Below, piece by piece: positions 1-12,083 of a stretch of DNA of 64,000 nucleotides; position 1 is the first letter of the stretch, and each line of letters starts with the position of its first letter. A program made the translations under genes and the position numbers. The stretch is from Turritopsis dohrnii (taxonomy: Eukaryota; Cnidaria; Hydrozoa; Anthoathecata; Oceaniidae): assembly GCA_027922465.2 (NCBI GenBank), contig BQMF02000062.1, positions 806,001 to 870,000 of the forward strand, in the 5' to 3' direction. Under the pieces are notes generated by a model. That model worked only from the letters and a program-made list of their open reading frames with translations. It made no database searches and had not been told where the DNA came from.

Positions 1-876
1 ACAGGATAAACGTCGCAGTTTGTATATACGACTCAATCCACACCAACTTATCAAAATACAGGTTTGTCTTCAAACACAAACATAAAATTAACACGTCTAA
101 TTATTAATAACACAAACACGAGTACTCAGCTAACCGATATTACATTTTCACTAATTCCATTAACCTTCACTTTCAGTTACTTTCTATTTGCCTTCAGGAG
201 ATACTAACACTTTATTTTTAACAGTTCATTTTTTATGCAAAAGTTTTTTTGTTTACTCAGAACATCTGTTTGTTTTTGTTTACTCCGATGATCTGTTTGT
301 TGAACTTCCTTGGAATTTTATATTCGGTTCTTCGTGTGTTCTTCCTATGTTCCTAAATGTGTCGGTGGTTTCTGTCCGACGTCGATGTAATATCAGGGAT
401 TTTACGCACCCACAACAGCAGTGAGGACGGCAACCTCATCCAAAGAAAGGCTCGTGTAGAAAAGAGAGAGTGGTGATAGGCAGCGTTATGAAAAATGTGT
501 TAGATAACTGCATAAACAAGTTTGTAAATTCTATACACATCGTTAGCAAACGAGAAAATCAGTTGTTAAAATGATGTCCACTTATTTCTTTCCGATAACG
601 TTTTATCATTTCTGATATTAGTCAATAAAATACTTTCTTTACTAGAAGTAAATATATAAGTTCTTCAGACTTCCATTTGTGAACATCTTGAAGTTAGTCT
701 TCCTCACATTGCCTTCCTCACTGTAGTTGTTGTGAACTCATAATTGTTTTGGTAATGATGCAAACAGAAGTTCAACGCGATAGCTTATCGTTACAATCTT
801 TGTTCACATTTCATTCTAACTGTGTGACATGATATGTGACAAGATACGATTTGATGCTGATTTTTGTGTGTTTTAG
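1..876. other. 5' flank, probably alpha-spectrin intron
   Basis: This stretch precedes the first alpha-spectrin exon that I can assign and is most likely intron. A short segment at about 5-56 ends in a usable splice donor and could be a diverged upstream exon, but its translation aligns poorly with spectrin in the frame demanded by the next exon. I see no other gene, RNA or repeat here. Confidence 0.4.
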
Positions 877-3767
877 GATACGTTTGACGCTGGCCTTCGT
901 GCTTTTGAAAATGAAGGCATCGCGCGTGTCACATCTCTTAAAGATGATTTGGTGAAAGCAGAACACGAACAGTCTCACGCTATCATCCAGAGACACGATG
1001 CACTGATGGCCAGGTAGGATTGTTTGTTTTCCTGGAGGACATGCGATACCATTAATCACTAACAAATATGAAGAGTCTGGTAATATTTATATCTCGTTCA
1101 GATGGAAACAGTTGTTGCGAGACGCGAAAGACAGACGTGAGAAGTTACTTGAAGAACAGAAACACCATCAAATGGTTGAAGACCTTTTCCTCTTGTTCGC
1201 CAAGAAAGCTTCTGAGTTCAACAGTTGGTTTGAAAACGCTGAAGAAGATCTCACCGATCCTGTTCGCTGTAACTCAGTTGAACAGATCAAAGTTTTGCTC
1301 GACGCTCATGCTGAGTTCAGGAATAGTTTGCACGAACCGAAAGCCACATTCGCTCAGTTAGCTGATTTGGACCAACAGATAAAAGCATACAACATAGAAG
1401 TTAACCCGTAAGTCTAGTAACTAAGTGCTACATTTAAAAGAGTAACAACGAAGGGAAATTTTTTCTACCTCTACAGTATTTTTTTTTAACTTTTTTCTTT
1501 TTTCGGATAGATACACCTGGTTTGATATGAATGTGCTGGAAGAAACATGGAAAAATTTGCATGATATTATTAAGGTGAGTGATCTTATTCAAATGAGATG
1601 TGTAAGAAACGAGATGTGTAAGATGACATTGCAATGTTGAATCTTGGCTACCCATACTCGCCACGTGTTCATGATATCTTATGAATTCATTTTGTTCTAT
1701 TTAGGATCGAGAAAATGAACTTGAGAAGGAGACTCGCCGTCAGGACTACAATGACGAGTTACGTCAAGCCTTTGCTTCGAAAGCAAACACGTTTTACCAG
1801 TTTGTCAGTGAAACAAGGTTCGTCTAGCTGATGTATCCCAATAGGCGAAATCATTAAAAAGTCACTGCGATGAAGAGCACTTTTATTGAAATAATGTGTA
1901 CATTTCTATAGAAATACACTCCTCCACAGTGATTTTTCAACAAATTTGCCCGCTGGGATTGAACGAATTGATACGTTCGAATTCCTAATTCAAACTATCA
2001 TTGACTTGATTTGGTTAAGTGAGGAAGACTCGATAATTCAAACAATGTTCTCACGTTCCTTGGAGGTTGGAACTATCGATGTGAATGTGTGTTTATGTTA
2101 AGTAATCATGTGTTAATTTTTTTGTTGTTATTTTGTCAGAGTCGGTATGGTTGATATCACTGGAACCTTAGAAGATCAGTTGGCCACGATGAAGGTTTTG
2201 ATCTTTGATTTTCTTTATATTCTTCTTCATTCATTCATCAAACTTTCGCGAATTCTTCACCGCGATAATTTCTAGGAAACCTCTAAAACTATTCAATCAA
2301 AACGGGAAGACCTCGCTGAAATTGAAGATTTGGGTGCGCAAATGGAAGAAGCGCTCATCCTGGATAATAAGTAAATAAATTTTCCTCTTCCTTCGAATAT
2401 TTTCACAAGGTTCTCGAACATGGGCATGTACATTGGTGGCTGTTTAAATTATATAGTTGATAGCGTATGCTTTAACCTGTTCCTTAGCGACAAGTGTGGA
2501 GTCGTTCTTAATTCCTTGGTTTGTTTTACCCTGTTAGATACACAGAACATAGCACAGTTGGTTTAGCTCAACAGTGGGACCAGTTAGATCAATTAAACAT
2601 GAGAATGCAGAAAAACTTGGAGCATCAAATCAAAGCGAAAAATATGACGGGTGTTTCTGACGAGACACTTCGAGAATTTAACGTCATGTTTAAGTAAGGA
2701 TTACGATTTTTATCTTTATTTTATCCGACACTTTTAGTTCGTCGAAGTTTTATTTTAAACCCATTCTAAAAGTTGTTAGAGATCAATATATGATAAGGTG
2801 ATGTCTCGCTTATTCGAATGTTTTTAGAAGACTTTCAGTGAAACGTTTGAACTAATGAACACCCTTGCTAACGGGAAGAAGTGATCTAGTCGGATTGTCT
2901 CCAATAACCAATCTTTGTTTTTTCTCAGACACTTTGATAAAGACAAAACTGGTTACTTGGACCACATCGAGTTCAAATCATGTCTCCGTTCCCTTGGTTA
3001 CGATTTACCGGTTGTAGAAGAAGGAGAAGAAGATCAGGAATTCGAATCCATTTTACGCACCGTCGATCCGAATGGGTATGTTTATTTTTAACTGTCAAAC
3101 TGGAACACGACATCCAATAACTTGTTGGGTTTTCTTTTGTTATTCAGTGACGGTGTGGTGTCGTTGAATGAGTATATGGCGTTCATGATCAGTCGCGAGA
3201 CCGAAAATGTACGTTCGGCTAAAGAAGTCGAGGATGCTTTTCGCGCCATTACTGATGGCGGGAAAATGGTGTATGTCACTGAAGAAGAGCTTTATCAGGT
3301 AACGAAATCCTGGTGTAATAACCAGTATGATTTAGCTGCTCATTTATTTCGTCGGAGTAACTGAGTTGAACTAGACTAGGTTTATTTGTCTATTTTTGGA
3401 AGACGTTGGCAGGAATTGGTCATGTGATCCAAAATAATAAGCCAATAAAAGCCAATAAAAGGATCAGAAGTATCATAGACAGTCATGATTAGATGTTAGG
3501 TCTTTATACCAGGGACTACTATGAGAACGAAGTAAATGTTCTTTATAAACTCAATCATCCAAACAAATTTTAAAAGTTTTACACCATGACCTTTTTTATG
3601 GTTTGACTCCAGTATTGTATATTGTTTTGTTTTCGTGTTAGGCACTCACCAAAGAACAGGCTGAATATTGTATGGCTCGCATGCAAACATACAAGGACAA
3701 AAATGATCGTGAATTGCCTGGTTATTTCGATTACCAGTCGTTCGTCGAGGAACTGTTCGTGGCTTGA
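877..3767 (+). CDS. SPTAN1: Alpha-spectrin, C-terminal part (10 exons)
   Basis: Alpha-spectrin forms the tetrameric membrane skeleton with beta-spectrin and actin. Exons that keep frame throughout are 877-1013, 1102-1407, 1511-1574, 1705-1817, 2140-2194, 2276-2370, 2538-2693, 2929-3075, 3148-3298 and 3642-3767, giving 449 residues. The first half is spectrin-repeat helix, including [23 protein letters not shown] text (here [20 protein letters not shown]) and [19 protein letters not shown], which is nearly invariant in alpha-spectrins. The second half is the calmodulin-like EF-hand module with [19 protein letters not shown] and [20 protein letters not shown]. The protein ends ELFVA, close to the vertebrate ending. 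The 5' part of the gene lies upstream of the window. The exon at 2140 is a few residues shorter than expected, so a micro-exon may be missed in the intron before it. An AATAAA at 3801-3806 is the likely polyadenylation signal. Alpha-actinin is excluded because the sequence tracks alpha-spectrin specifically. Confidence 0.95.
1837..1958. mobile_element. Short inverted-repeat MITE, CCCAGTGGG family, copy 1
   Basis: A roughly 120-bp element with imperfect ends of the type CCCAGTGGGCAAAAT / ATTTGCCCACTGGG lies in the alpha-spectrin intron between the exons at 1705 and 2140. Its interior carries AGTCACTGCGATGAAGAGC and TTTCTATAGAAATACACTCC, which recur in the copies at 9775, 11949/14963, 30815 and 33302. 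No coding capacity. Confidence 0.75.
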
Positions 3768-3806
3768 AATTGTTTTTGTTGTTTAATGTCATTGTTGGAA
3801 AATAAA

Positions 3807-4572
3807 ACCTGGAGCGTGTGACCATAAATGTGAAAAGATACTTATCAATATGTTACTTGGACCGTGTAAACATGGATATTTTTTTTCATTTATCATGTAT
3901 CGATAAGCAAGCATAGCATATTAGTTGAACTTTTATTCAATATACTTCTGGGATAGTGTTCTCCCATATCGTGGCCTCACACGGAACTCTGCTTATGTTG
4001 TAATCGTTTAACTTAATTAACATCATTGTATTCTATCTTGACTGATGATAATAAGTGCACCATATTTTCTTCTCGTGTGTTTCGTCTCTTCTTACCCAAT
4101 AGACAGTTCTCCTGCAGACTTCTAACCAGCTAAACGTGATTCTTTTGGTTTTTACTCACAATTCCCTAAACTGAAAATGCCAGTAGAAGGTTTCGCAAAT
4201 TAGCCACAGTCCGGAAAATCATGTTTTGTTTACACGAAACTATATTCGCTATGTATCTGTAGATGTATCTTGGTAGAGTTGTTCTTGAATATGTCCCTAC
4301 AAAGTCATTAGAAACTTCACGTGAACATTCGAAAAAAACGTGCAAAGTAATGATGTTTCTTTTGATACAAGTAAAGTTTTACATCTCAGAAGTAATTATT
4401 GAGTCTCATCAGTAATTATAATTTTTCGTGTAACAGGCTGGTTGATGTCAGGAATGTGGCTAATAAATGTACCATCAAATCCCGAAAAAGGAAACGTTGG
4501 ATATTTAATTTTTGTTTTAAATCTGTTTGTGCCTGTCCAGATGTTCTGTAACTTGATGATCACAACATCAAA
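3807..4572. other. Intergenic, no gene seen
   Basis: Region just after the alpha-spectrin polyadenylation signal. No open frame with coding character. About the first 330 bases are the original copy of the sequence duplicated at 4990-5330. Confidence 0.5.
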
Positions 4573-5330
4573 GTTTTATTGTAAATCCATTCTAAATGTT
4601 GTTTCAGAAGAGCTTTATCAGGTAATGTTGTAGTTGGCGGACTGAAATTATCCAACATTTAAGTTAAGTTCTTAAAAATGTATTTTCGAAAAATAACTCC
4701 TTGTATAATAACCATAAGCTTACGCTGTTCATCTGATTTGCCGGGGATCAAGTAAACTGTGTACAATTGTTCTTTAATCGCGTGCCATTGGCTAAAATTA
4801 GTCATGTGATCCAAAATAATACTTGCTGAGCCAATTAAAAGGATCAGAATAATAAATTGACAGTAGGTCTTTATACCAGGGGTTATTGCAAACACTTGTA
4901 AGAGTATTCAAAAGAATTTCGTGAACTCTCCGGTTAGTTTGATTACCAGTCGCTTGTCGTGGAGCTGTTCGTGGCTTGACATTACCCATTGTTATTTGAT
5001 AGCAATATTGAAAAATTAAACCTGGACTTGTGTGACCGCAAATGTGAAAAGATACTTATCAATATGCTTCTTGGACCGTGTAAACATGGATAATTTTTTT
5101 TCATTTCTCATGTAAGCAAAACTTTCATTAAAATATACTTCTAGGATAGTGTTCTCCCATATCGTGGCCTCACACGAAACTCTGCTTATATTGCAATCGT
5201 TTAACTTAATCAACATTATTGTATCCTCAGATGACTGATGAAAATAAGTGCACAAAATTTTCGTCTCATGTGTTTCGTCTCTCTCTTCTTACCCAATACA
5301 CAGTTCTTCTACAAATTTCTAATCAACTGA
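4573..5330 (+). pseudogene. Decayed tandem duplicate of the alpha-spectrin 3' end
   Basis: This stretch repeats the end of the alpha-spectrin gene. It contains the exon end GAAGAGCTTTATCAG with its donor (about 4608-4622), then intron text shared with 3415-3490 (GTCATGTGATCCAAAATAAT), then part of the last exon (about 4917-4980) and finally the 3' UTR (GTGAAAAGATACTTATCAAT) matching about 3830-4130. The copied last exon has lost its first part and has TAG in place of a tyrosine codon before TTTGATTACCAGTCG, so it cannot encode the normal C terminus. It is a pseudo-exon cluster rather than an alternative end. Confidence 0.8.
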
Positions 5331-6307
5331 TTTTGTGCTGTAAATTATATTAAGTTTGTTTGGATTAGTAAGGGCTAAGTTCAGGCGGGCTACGTACTCT
5401 TTCAGACAATTTATAAAGCTTAAACCGAGAAGTTCCGCTGGTTAGGAATCAGTAAATGTATAAACTGCGAAATAAGTCCCAAAACTCAAATCAAGTCTTG
5501 ATCCAGAAACTTGATGACATATACCAATCATTTTCTGTATCATATAGGATACTGTCTTTCCATCTCTAAATAATACAAGAATGAAGGAGAGCAAAAGGTG
5601 ATGGCGGGAAAGTTTTTTTTTTGCAAAACTTTATTCTGAGATTGTTTTTCAGCGATTTTTTAGAAGAGAGAAACTACTCTTTCAAAGTTCAACTTTACAA
5701 ACTAAATAATAGGGTATGCTTTGGTGAAATATTTTCGACGTGATTTTTTTTTGGCTTTATCCCACAAATAAGCGAAACTGAAAATGACAGTATAAGGTTT
5801 TGCAAATAAATGTAAGTCGGGAAAAAAACAAACACGAAACTCAAGTTTTATTGGACAGTTGACGAATTCTGAAAAACTAAACCTTTTACATCTATATGAC
5901 GTCAATCATTCACATTCCAGGATAAGAAAAAATAACAAAGCAAGGAAAATATTGCAGCGATCAAATTATTCTTTGATATAGAAAAGGATCACGAAAGCAT
6001 TACTCAAACGTGTCAGGGGAATCTTAGTGAAACATGAAACCACATACGAGGTAAATAGGGATGGCAGTAAAGAGAAAGCCGTAAATGAATCGCATTTCAA
6101 TGGATAAACTTTATAGAAAGTGTCGAAGTAAGTTGCAATAACCATCAGAAATAGAAAAATATTTAAACCAACTCAACAATTTAATGGGATTTCTACAAGA
6201 AAATATAACCATTTGGCCAAGTTCCTGATATTATCTGAAACCTTAAAAACATTAGAAGCGGTGAACAAATGCTTGTGATGTGAAATCCATTTGCAGAGAT
6301 TGGTTTA
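5331..6307. other. Intergenic, no gene seen
   Basis: AT-rich DNA between the spectrin duplicate and the convergent astacin gene. I find no exon, RNA gene or repeat that I can support. Confidence 0.5.
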
Positions 6308-9300
6308 TCAATAATCGAATTCTTTTTTCAGGAGATCCAAAAACGCCTGCTCTTTCTTACGTCGCTGCATATCTTTCATTCTCAGCTCAGCTGGAACGGC
6401 ATAACTTTTATACAGACCATCATATGCGCCAGGTTTCTCCTTACAATTGTAAGCACGGTTGATTCCTTGAACATCTCCAACGCTGAACTTTACTCTCTGT
6501 CCAATAGCAAAAGAGTTGTCCCCATAAACATACAGCGTATCAGCTCCATTACTGGTAAAAGCATTCTTTCGATAATGCATCACACTCTACCAACACAAAA
6601 AAACACAAAGGGTAAATATAAGCACAAGATCAATACCTCCTCTTCTCATACTACTCCTCTGAGTAGGTGTATGAAGGTTAATAACAAAACAACCTAGTAC
6701 TCGTACTTTTATGCCTTTTATGAAAAGAGCATGTGTACGAGGTTGAAAACCTACACTTACAGCGACATTATATTCCACGTCGTTGTCTGTTGTAGTATCC
6801 ACCGAATATTTATTGAAATTGCCTCGTTCTTCTACAAAAAATAGAAGTACAGTAAGTTGACAACAGGAACACGAAACACACGATGTTACGATGCTACGTG
6901 ATATAATTTCGTTTACGTTCATACGAATCAAAAGTTGTTGAGAAGAAGTGAATGGTTTGACTGCATGCGAGAAACAAAAGACAATATTTCTTTCACTTAC
7001 TTTCTTTGATATTGTCCCATTTAACCTGTACATATTTGTCCCTGTCATGTCTGGAATGTTCGTGTATAAAACCCAGGGCGTGCATAGTTTCGTGAAGAAC
7101 TGTACCAAGAACGCAACAGTCTCTCCCAATAAATATTTTCTGCATGCCACCAACTTCCCCAATGTTTGAAGAACATCTAATAAAATCCATTGGTTAAGTT
7201 TTAACACCCCGTTCCAAAAGCATAATAAAAACATATTAGTCCACTAATGTTATGTTTTTATTCAGCAGAAATTTGTGTTTCTCATGAGTAGACAAAATCA
7301 CTATGAGAGCTGCTAAACCTGTACTTTATAAGCCCATCACATCCCTGTACTTTATAAGCCCATCACATTCCTGTACTTTATAAGCCCATCACATCCCTGT
7401 ACTTTATAAGCCCATCACATCTATGGAAATGACAATTTCGACCATATGATAAAAATGAGTTTTGGAGACAACTTACACATCTTTCTCGGATGTATACAAA
7501 ATATAATTCTTTTCGTTTGTTCTCCTTTTGAAAGTGATGCAGGTCCTTTTCTCATATTCTTCAATGGCTTCTTTCAACAACTCGCGAGCACAATCCGCTA
7601 AAAAGAAGTTTGCAATTAAAGTTTCGGTTGTCATACAACCCAGCAGCCAAAACATCTTTATGAAACAAGAAAAAAAAAAGAAAACAATAAGATCTAAAAT
7701 TTTAATAAATCAAATTGTGCAAAGAAAATTTAATATGAAATACCGAAAGATTCGTCGATGTCATAAATCAAAACGCCATTTGGCCATTTAATACTCGGAA
7801 ATTTGAGAGATGTACGCTTGTTGACACCGAGAACGTGTTGACGCAGTCTTTCATCCATTACAATGTCTTCTTCAAATAATTCACCGTTTGCAGGTAAATT
7901 GCTCAATTGAATCTCAAGTTTTCTCTCACTATTGTCACGTTCTATTCCATCATCTTTCTGATAGCTCTTCTCTCTTACGTCATTGTAACTTTTCGAATAC
8001 TCATCGAGGTGGTATCGATCTATGTGAAAACAATTGCAGAACAAAAACTATCAAGAACCGATTTGTATTTTAGTCAATCGTCAGTGTTGGTCATCTCTAC
8101 TCCAACTTTGTTTGTTGATTATGGAGAAATGTTTAAAAGGTTTTTCTATCTTGGAACTGAAAGTTAAGTTAGGTGTGATTTGAATTTAAAATGTTGATCC
8201 TATGAACCTGTTGAGTAAATGGATGAAAGAATGATAAGATACAATCATTTAACAATTTAAATTACATTAATGTAATTCTCAGTCTCGTTTTCATTCTTCA
8301 TAATGATAACGTGTAAAATGACACCAAAGAACTCCATACAATCATGTTCTTCTAATGAAATTAGAACTTGGGGTGCAATCATCCAGGGGGAAACTGTCCT
8401 AGAAGCGGATAGGAACACAATAAAAAAATCGTAAATTCTTAATTTCCAAGTGGGCTTTTTTTGTAGAGGCGTTTCAAAATTTTGATATCCATATTTATTA
8501 GTTCTTGAGTTATTTACAAATAGCCTTTCAATCTTAATAATTATATGTTATCCTCCATACATTTTATGACGTATTCTTTCAGAATTTCAAGCAGATGTTA
8601 TTTCAAGCACTTGTGCTCCCATTATTGCATCGGTGGTGTTCATGGTTCCTCCTGTTCTATGTTAACAGAGAAAAGCTATATTCATGTGAGTGAAGACTGT
8701 AAATATTACGTTTGTGCTTTTTTCTCTCTGTGTGTGTGTGTGTGTGTTCCTTCATTGAATTTCGGTTCAAAGTTTCGTTGAAAATGCTTCCAGTATAGAA
8801 TCTTTAGTAACAAGGAAGCACAAAAGTTGAGTTTCTTAAAAGGAAAGGCGATCAAGGAGTGGAATATACTCGGCCCCAAAATTTCAATCTTTAAAATTAT
8901 TCAAAAAAACTTAATTTTATTTTCCATTTACACAAACACTCTTTTCTTTTTATGAGAATCACAAGGCACAAGAAATGCTCAAAATTGAAAAAATATTTGA
9001 TGAATCAACCTGAGACTTAAAATATTAATTCAGAAGTTTTTGAAAATCTAATATACTGAGATGTTGGTCAATTTTCGGGTTTTTTGAGTTTTTTATACTA
9101 GCAATAATATTTTTTCTATGTTCTTCAACCTTATGAACTTATGAAAACTGAAAATGTTGACCTTTCAAATAATGATACCTGCGATTCGCTCCTATAAATA
9201 CTATTTGACCTGCAGAAATTTAAGCATCATGTAATATTTTAGGCTCATATTGACTTGATTCATCATTAAGAATCTTTAAGAATCATTAAGGCTTGGCTCG

Positions 9301-10694
9301 ATTTATGTAAATCTTGTAAAAAAGAGTGTATGAATTCAGACCATACTTCGAGAATCAGTCCTCTCATGAAAAAATTTGCATCAGGGCAGATTAAAAATTC
9401 GACGAAAACTAAGGAAAATAGAAGAAGATAATTATAATATGTAAAGAAAAGAAATATGTACATGAAGAAAATGATTTTTTTTTCTAAATTACACTGTCTG
9501 AAAATGTATTCAAAAGAGAAGGAGAGATGAAAAATAGTCCAATTTCATTTTTAAAAAAATATTCTCCGTTTTCCTTTCAATGTTTAGATTGGATTTCATA
9601 AACACGATAACACCAAAATAAAGATGAAAGAATAGAAGGGCAAATTCTATTTTTCCAACTTTTTAAATAATTTACATTCCTTTTTCGAATGTGAAATAAC
9701 TTATTTATAACTCTAGATCTGAGAAGTCATTATGAACCTTCATACACAGTCAGATCGTCTTTTCCTAAAACCCAAAGTCACAGCGTCGAAAAGCACTTTC
9801 ATTAAAATAGTGTGTATATTTCTAAAGAAGTGCACTCGACCGCAGAGGTTTTTCAACAAATTTGCACATTGGGAAGCGTTTTAAACTTAATTTGTGGACG
9901 GAGGAAAACCAGAAAATTTCTCGGTTTTTTTCATATACACAATGTAAACGTGCCAGTAACCGATGAAATATTAATTCCGTTTAAATGCAAGCAACTGAAA
10001 ACATTATTAATTTTCATTGTAACTGTTGCTTCGATAACAGATCTAGCTTTGTGGAAGTGTTTCGACTTTCATTTCCTGAACACATTTTGCCTTATTTTGT
10101 TAATAATTTAAAAAAATAACGATCACAGTGTGAATAGAGCCTTAAATTCGATAATCAATAATGCCTTTCACGAAGTAAATAGATGTCATTACGTCATTTT
10201 ATAAGTGGACAATAGAAATTAGATTTTTTAAAAGTTCCGTTAATAAAACAGAACAGCAAAAATCACTGAAAAGCTATGTTGCTTCTTAACCCTGATATTT
10301 ACAACATGAGCTGAAGAAAAACATCAGAATTCTCTTCAAAAAACGATAGGCTGATGAAAAATATTTTTTCTTAGAAATGATTCTTTCCTATAAAAACAAA
10401 ACAAAGTCAAAAAACTCGTACGAGTTAATTTAAAGACGAGATGAAAACAACAAAACTCTTAAAGCAAAACTAATATACGTTATATGCAAAAGCCATAGCA
10501 AGTTTTCAAGGAATAAGATGCAGGAAACTAACAAATTACACCTGAACTGAAACACGAACGAATCAGTTATAAATTTCGCACAAAAATATACATGTATAAT
10601 ATATGTTCTTACCATTAATGTCGTTATAGGACAAACGATAGCTTTCAGTTCCAGCGTTAATCAATAAAATCACAAAAAATGCATAATGTAACAT
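6308..10694 (-). CDS. Astacin-family zinc metalloprotease, secreted (6 exons)
   Basis: M12A metalloendopeptidase. Exons in coding order are 10613-10694, 7744-8019, 7477-7597, 7001-7176, 6761-6831 and 6308-6586; the join is 1005 bp with all phases consistent, giving 334 residues. Residues 1-18 form a signal peptide (MLHYAFFVILLINAG). A propeptide follows to about residue 105, then the catalytic domain opens with KWPNGVLIYDIDESF. The zinc site HETMHALGFIHEHSRHDRD lies near residue 188 and the Met-turn SVMHY near 243, so all catalytic residues (three His, Glu, Met-turn Tyr) are present. The domain closes with NRAYNC, and a 44-residue Lys/Arg/Glu-rich tail follows, with no EGF, CUB or ShK module. 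The first intron is about 2.6 kb. In cnidarians such enzymes act in the extracellular matrix, digestion or nematocysts; which applies here cannot be told. Confidence 0.93.
7318..7423. repeat. 26-bp tandem repeat, four copies
   Basis: Four near-identical units containing CTGTACTTTATAAGCCCATC lie directly end to end in an astacin intron. Adjacent units without spacers make this a minisatellite, not a CRISPR array. Confidence 0.9.
8170..10612. other. Large first intron of the astacin gene
   Basis: No further exon is needed to connect the signal-peptide exon with the propeptide exon. The intron contains a short (TG)n run near 8730-8748 and a partial MITE at 9775-9883; the rest shows nothing recognisable. 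Confidence 0.6.
9775..9883. mobile_element. CCCAGTGGG-family MITE, diverged copy 2
   Basis: Matches copy 1 at AAAGTCACAGCGTCGAAAAGC, at the AT-rich centre and at TTTTTCAACAAATTTGC, ending near CATTGGG. The outer ends are eroded. Confidence 0.6.
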
Positions 10695-10921
10695 CTCTTC
10701 TCTTCTGAACGAATATTTTTTTTACTACTTGAATACAAAAGTTTAAACTGAAACGACGTTTTGATATGATTTTATTAAAAATAAGATAATATCTTCCTCA
10801 TTTAAAAACATACACCCAAGCACACACAGTGTAATCATACAAATAATGACGATTGACAAAAATGTTCTTTAGAAGTATATCTTTTTTCATAAAAACAACG
10901 CTCTGAGTAATGAAGTTTCAT

Positions 10922-10926
<5 letters not shown>

Positions 10927-10952
<26 letters not shown>

Positions 10953-10965
10953 CAAAAAAAAAAAA
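10927..10965. repeat. Poly(A) tract
   Basis: About 39 bases of almost pure A, interrupted by a single C. It could be the tail of an old insertion, but nothing upstream identifies one. Confidence 0.7.
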
Positions 10966-11948
10966 CGAGCGACTTTTAATAACAAAGACAAAATCGACTC
11001 GAACTTATTCCATATAGAATTTAAATGTTTGATGTTCTCATGAAGTTTTTGAATTGTAAGTAGGAATTAAAAAATAGACAACATAGACACAGATGGTTCA
11101 CAAGATGGTTAGTGAGAAAAGAAAATAATATGTCACTATTCGTATTTTAAAACTAGTACAGGAAATAAAAAATAATATGAAAAAATAGGTGGCTCGAAAA
11201 AGACAGTTTTTTTTTAAATAAATCTCTGATGAAAGTACATCTTTCATTCATGATGGTCCATTTACGTTTTCTTTTCCTGTGATTTATTTGCCCACTTTTT
11301 CATTTCACTCTGAAATTGTTCAAACTTCAAACTTATAAAGAGGGGCGGAAGTAAATATATCAAAACAGTATTTTGCTTTATCGCTGTTGTAATTTATGCA
11401 ATACTCCTGTTTATTTTATCTTCCTTTCTTCGTGGTTTATAACGCATACAATAAATAAGTAATGAATAATTATTTATATAAATCAGGTTAGGTTACCCAT
11501 TTGTCCATGATATTGATTTTTATCGAGCGCTCTCGTGGACTAATGAAAATAGCAACCTTACTTTCTTGATTATCTTAAGATGAAATAAGTCGTAATAAAT
11601 TATCATAATTATCAATTCCACAGGGAACTAACATACGATAATAACTTTCTTCTAAGTGTTCATCTCTTTTTTCATACACAGTTGGGATGTAGAATAAAAT
11701 TAATTAAGAGAATGCATTCTTACAACCAAATCAATTGAGCGCGCTCAATACATACATAGTGGTAAATTTTTCACTTTTTCAGTAGAGAAAGAAAACACAA
11801 ATATCTATCTATAAGTTTGTCTCAAAAGAAGAAGCAATCATTACTAGTTTACGATCAAAACTTTGCTGTTTCCATCTGGTTTAAGTGAGCAAATATTTGA
11901 GCAAACAAATAGCTACTCCTATCCATAAATTGCATCATTAAAGTCCTC
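10966..11948. other. Intergenic, no gene seen
   Basis: AT-rich sequence upstream of the astacin gene and before the nested transposon block. No supported feature. Confidence 0.5.
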
Positions 11949-12083
11949 CCCAGTGGGCAAAATCTTAAAAAAAGTCACTGTGGCGAAGAGCATTTGTAGT
12001 GATATATATTATTAGATCAATCTAAATTACATTAGATATTGACCGGTCGAAACCTAACTGGCCGACCTAATGAAAACCTGTTC

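Noticed and set aside
5..56. Possible upstream alpha-spectrin exon ending at a GTTTGT donor
   Set aside because: The in-phase translation matches spectrin only in the last few residues; a better-looking match is in a phase incompatible with the next exon.
877..3767. Alpha-actinin, from spectrin repeats plus EF-hands
   Set aside because: Residue-level agreement with alpha-spectrin's last repeats, EF-hands and C terminus is much closer.
7318..7423. CRISPR-like short repeats
   Set aside because: Units are directly adjacent with no spacers, in an intron of an animal gene.
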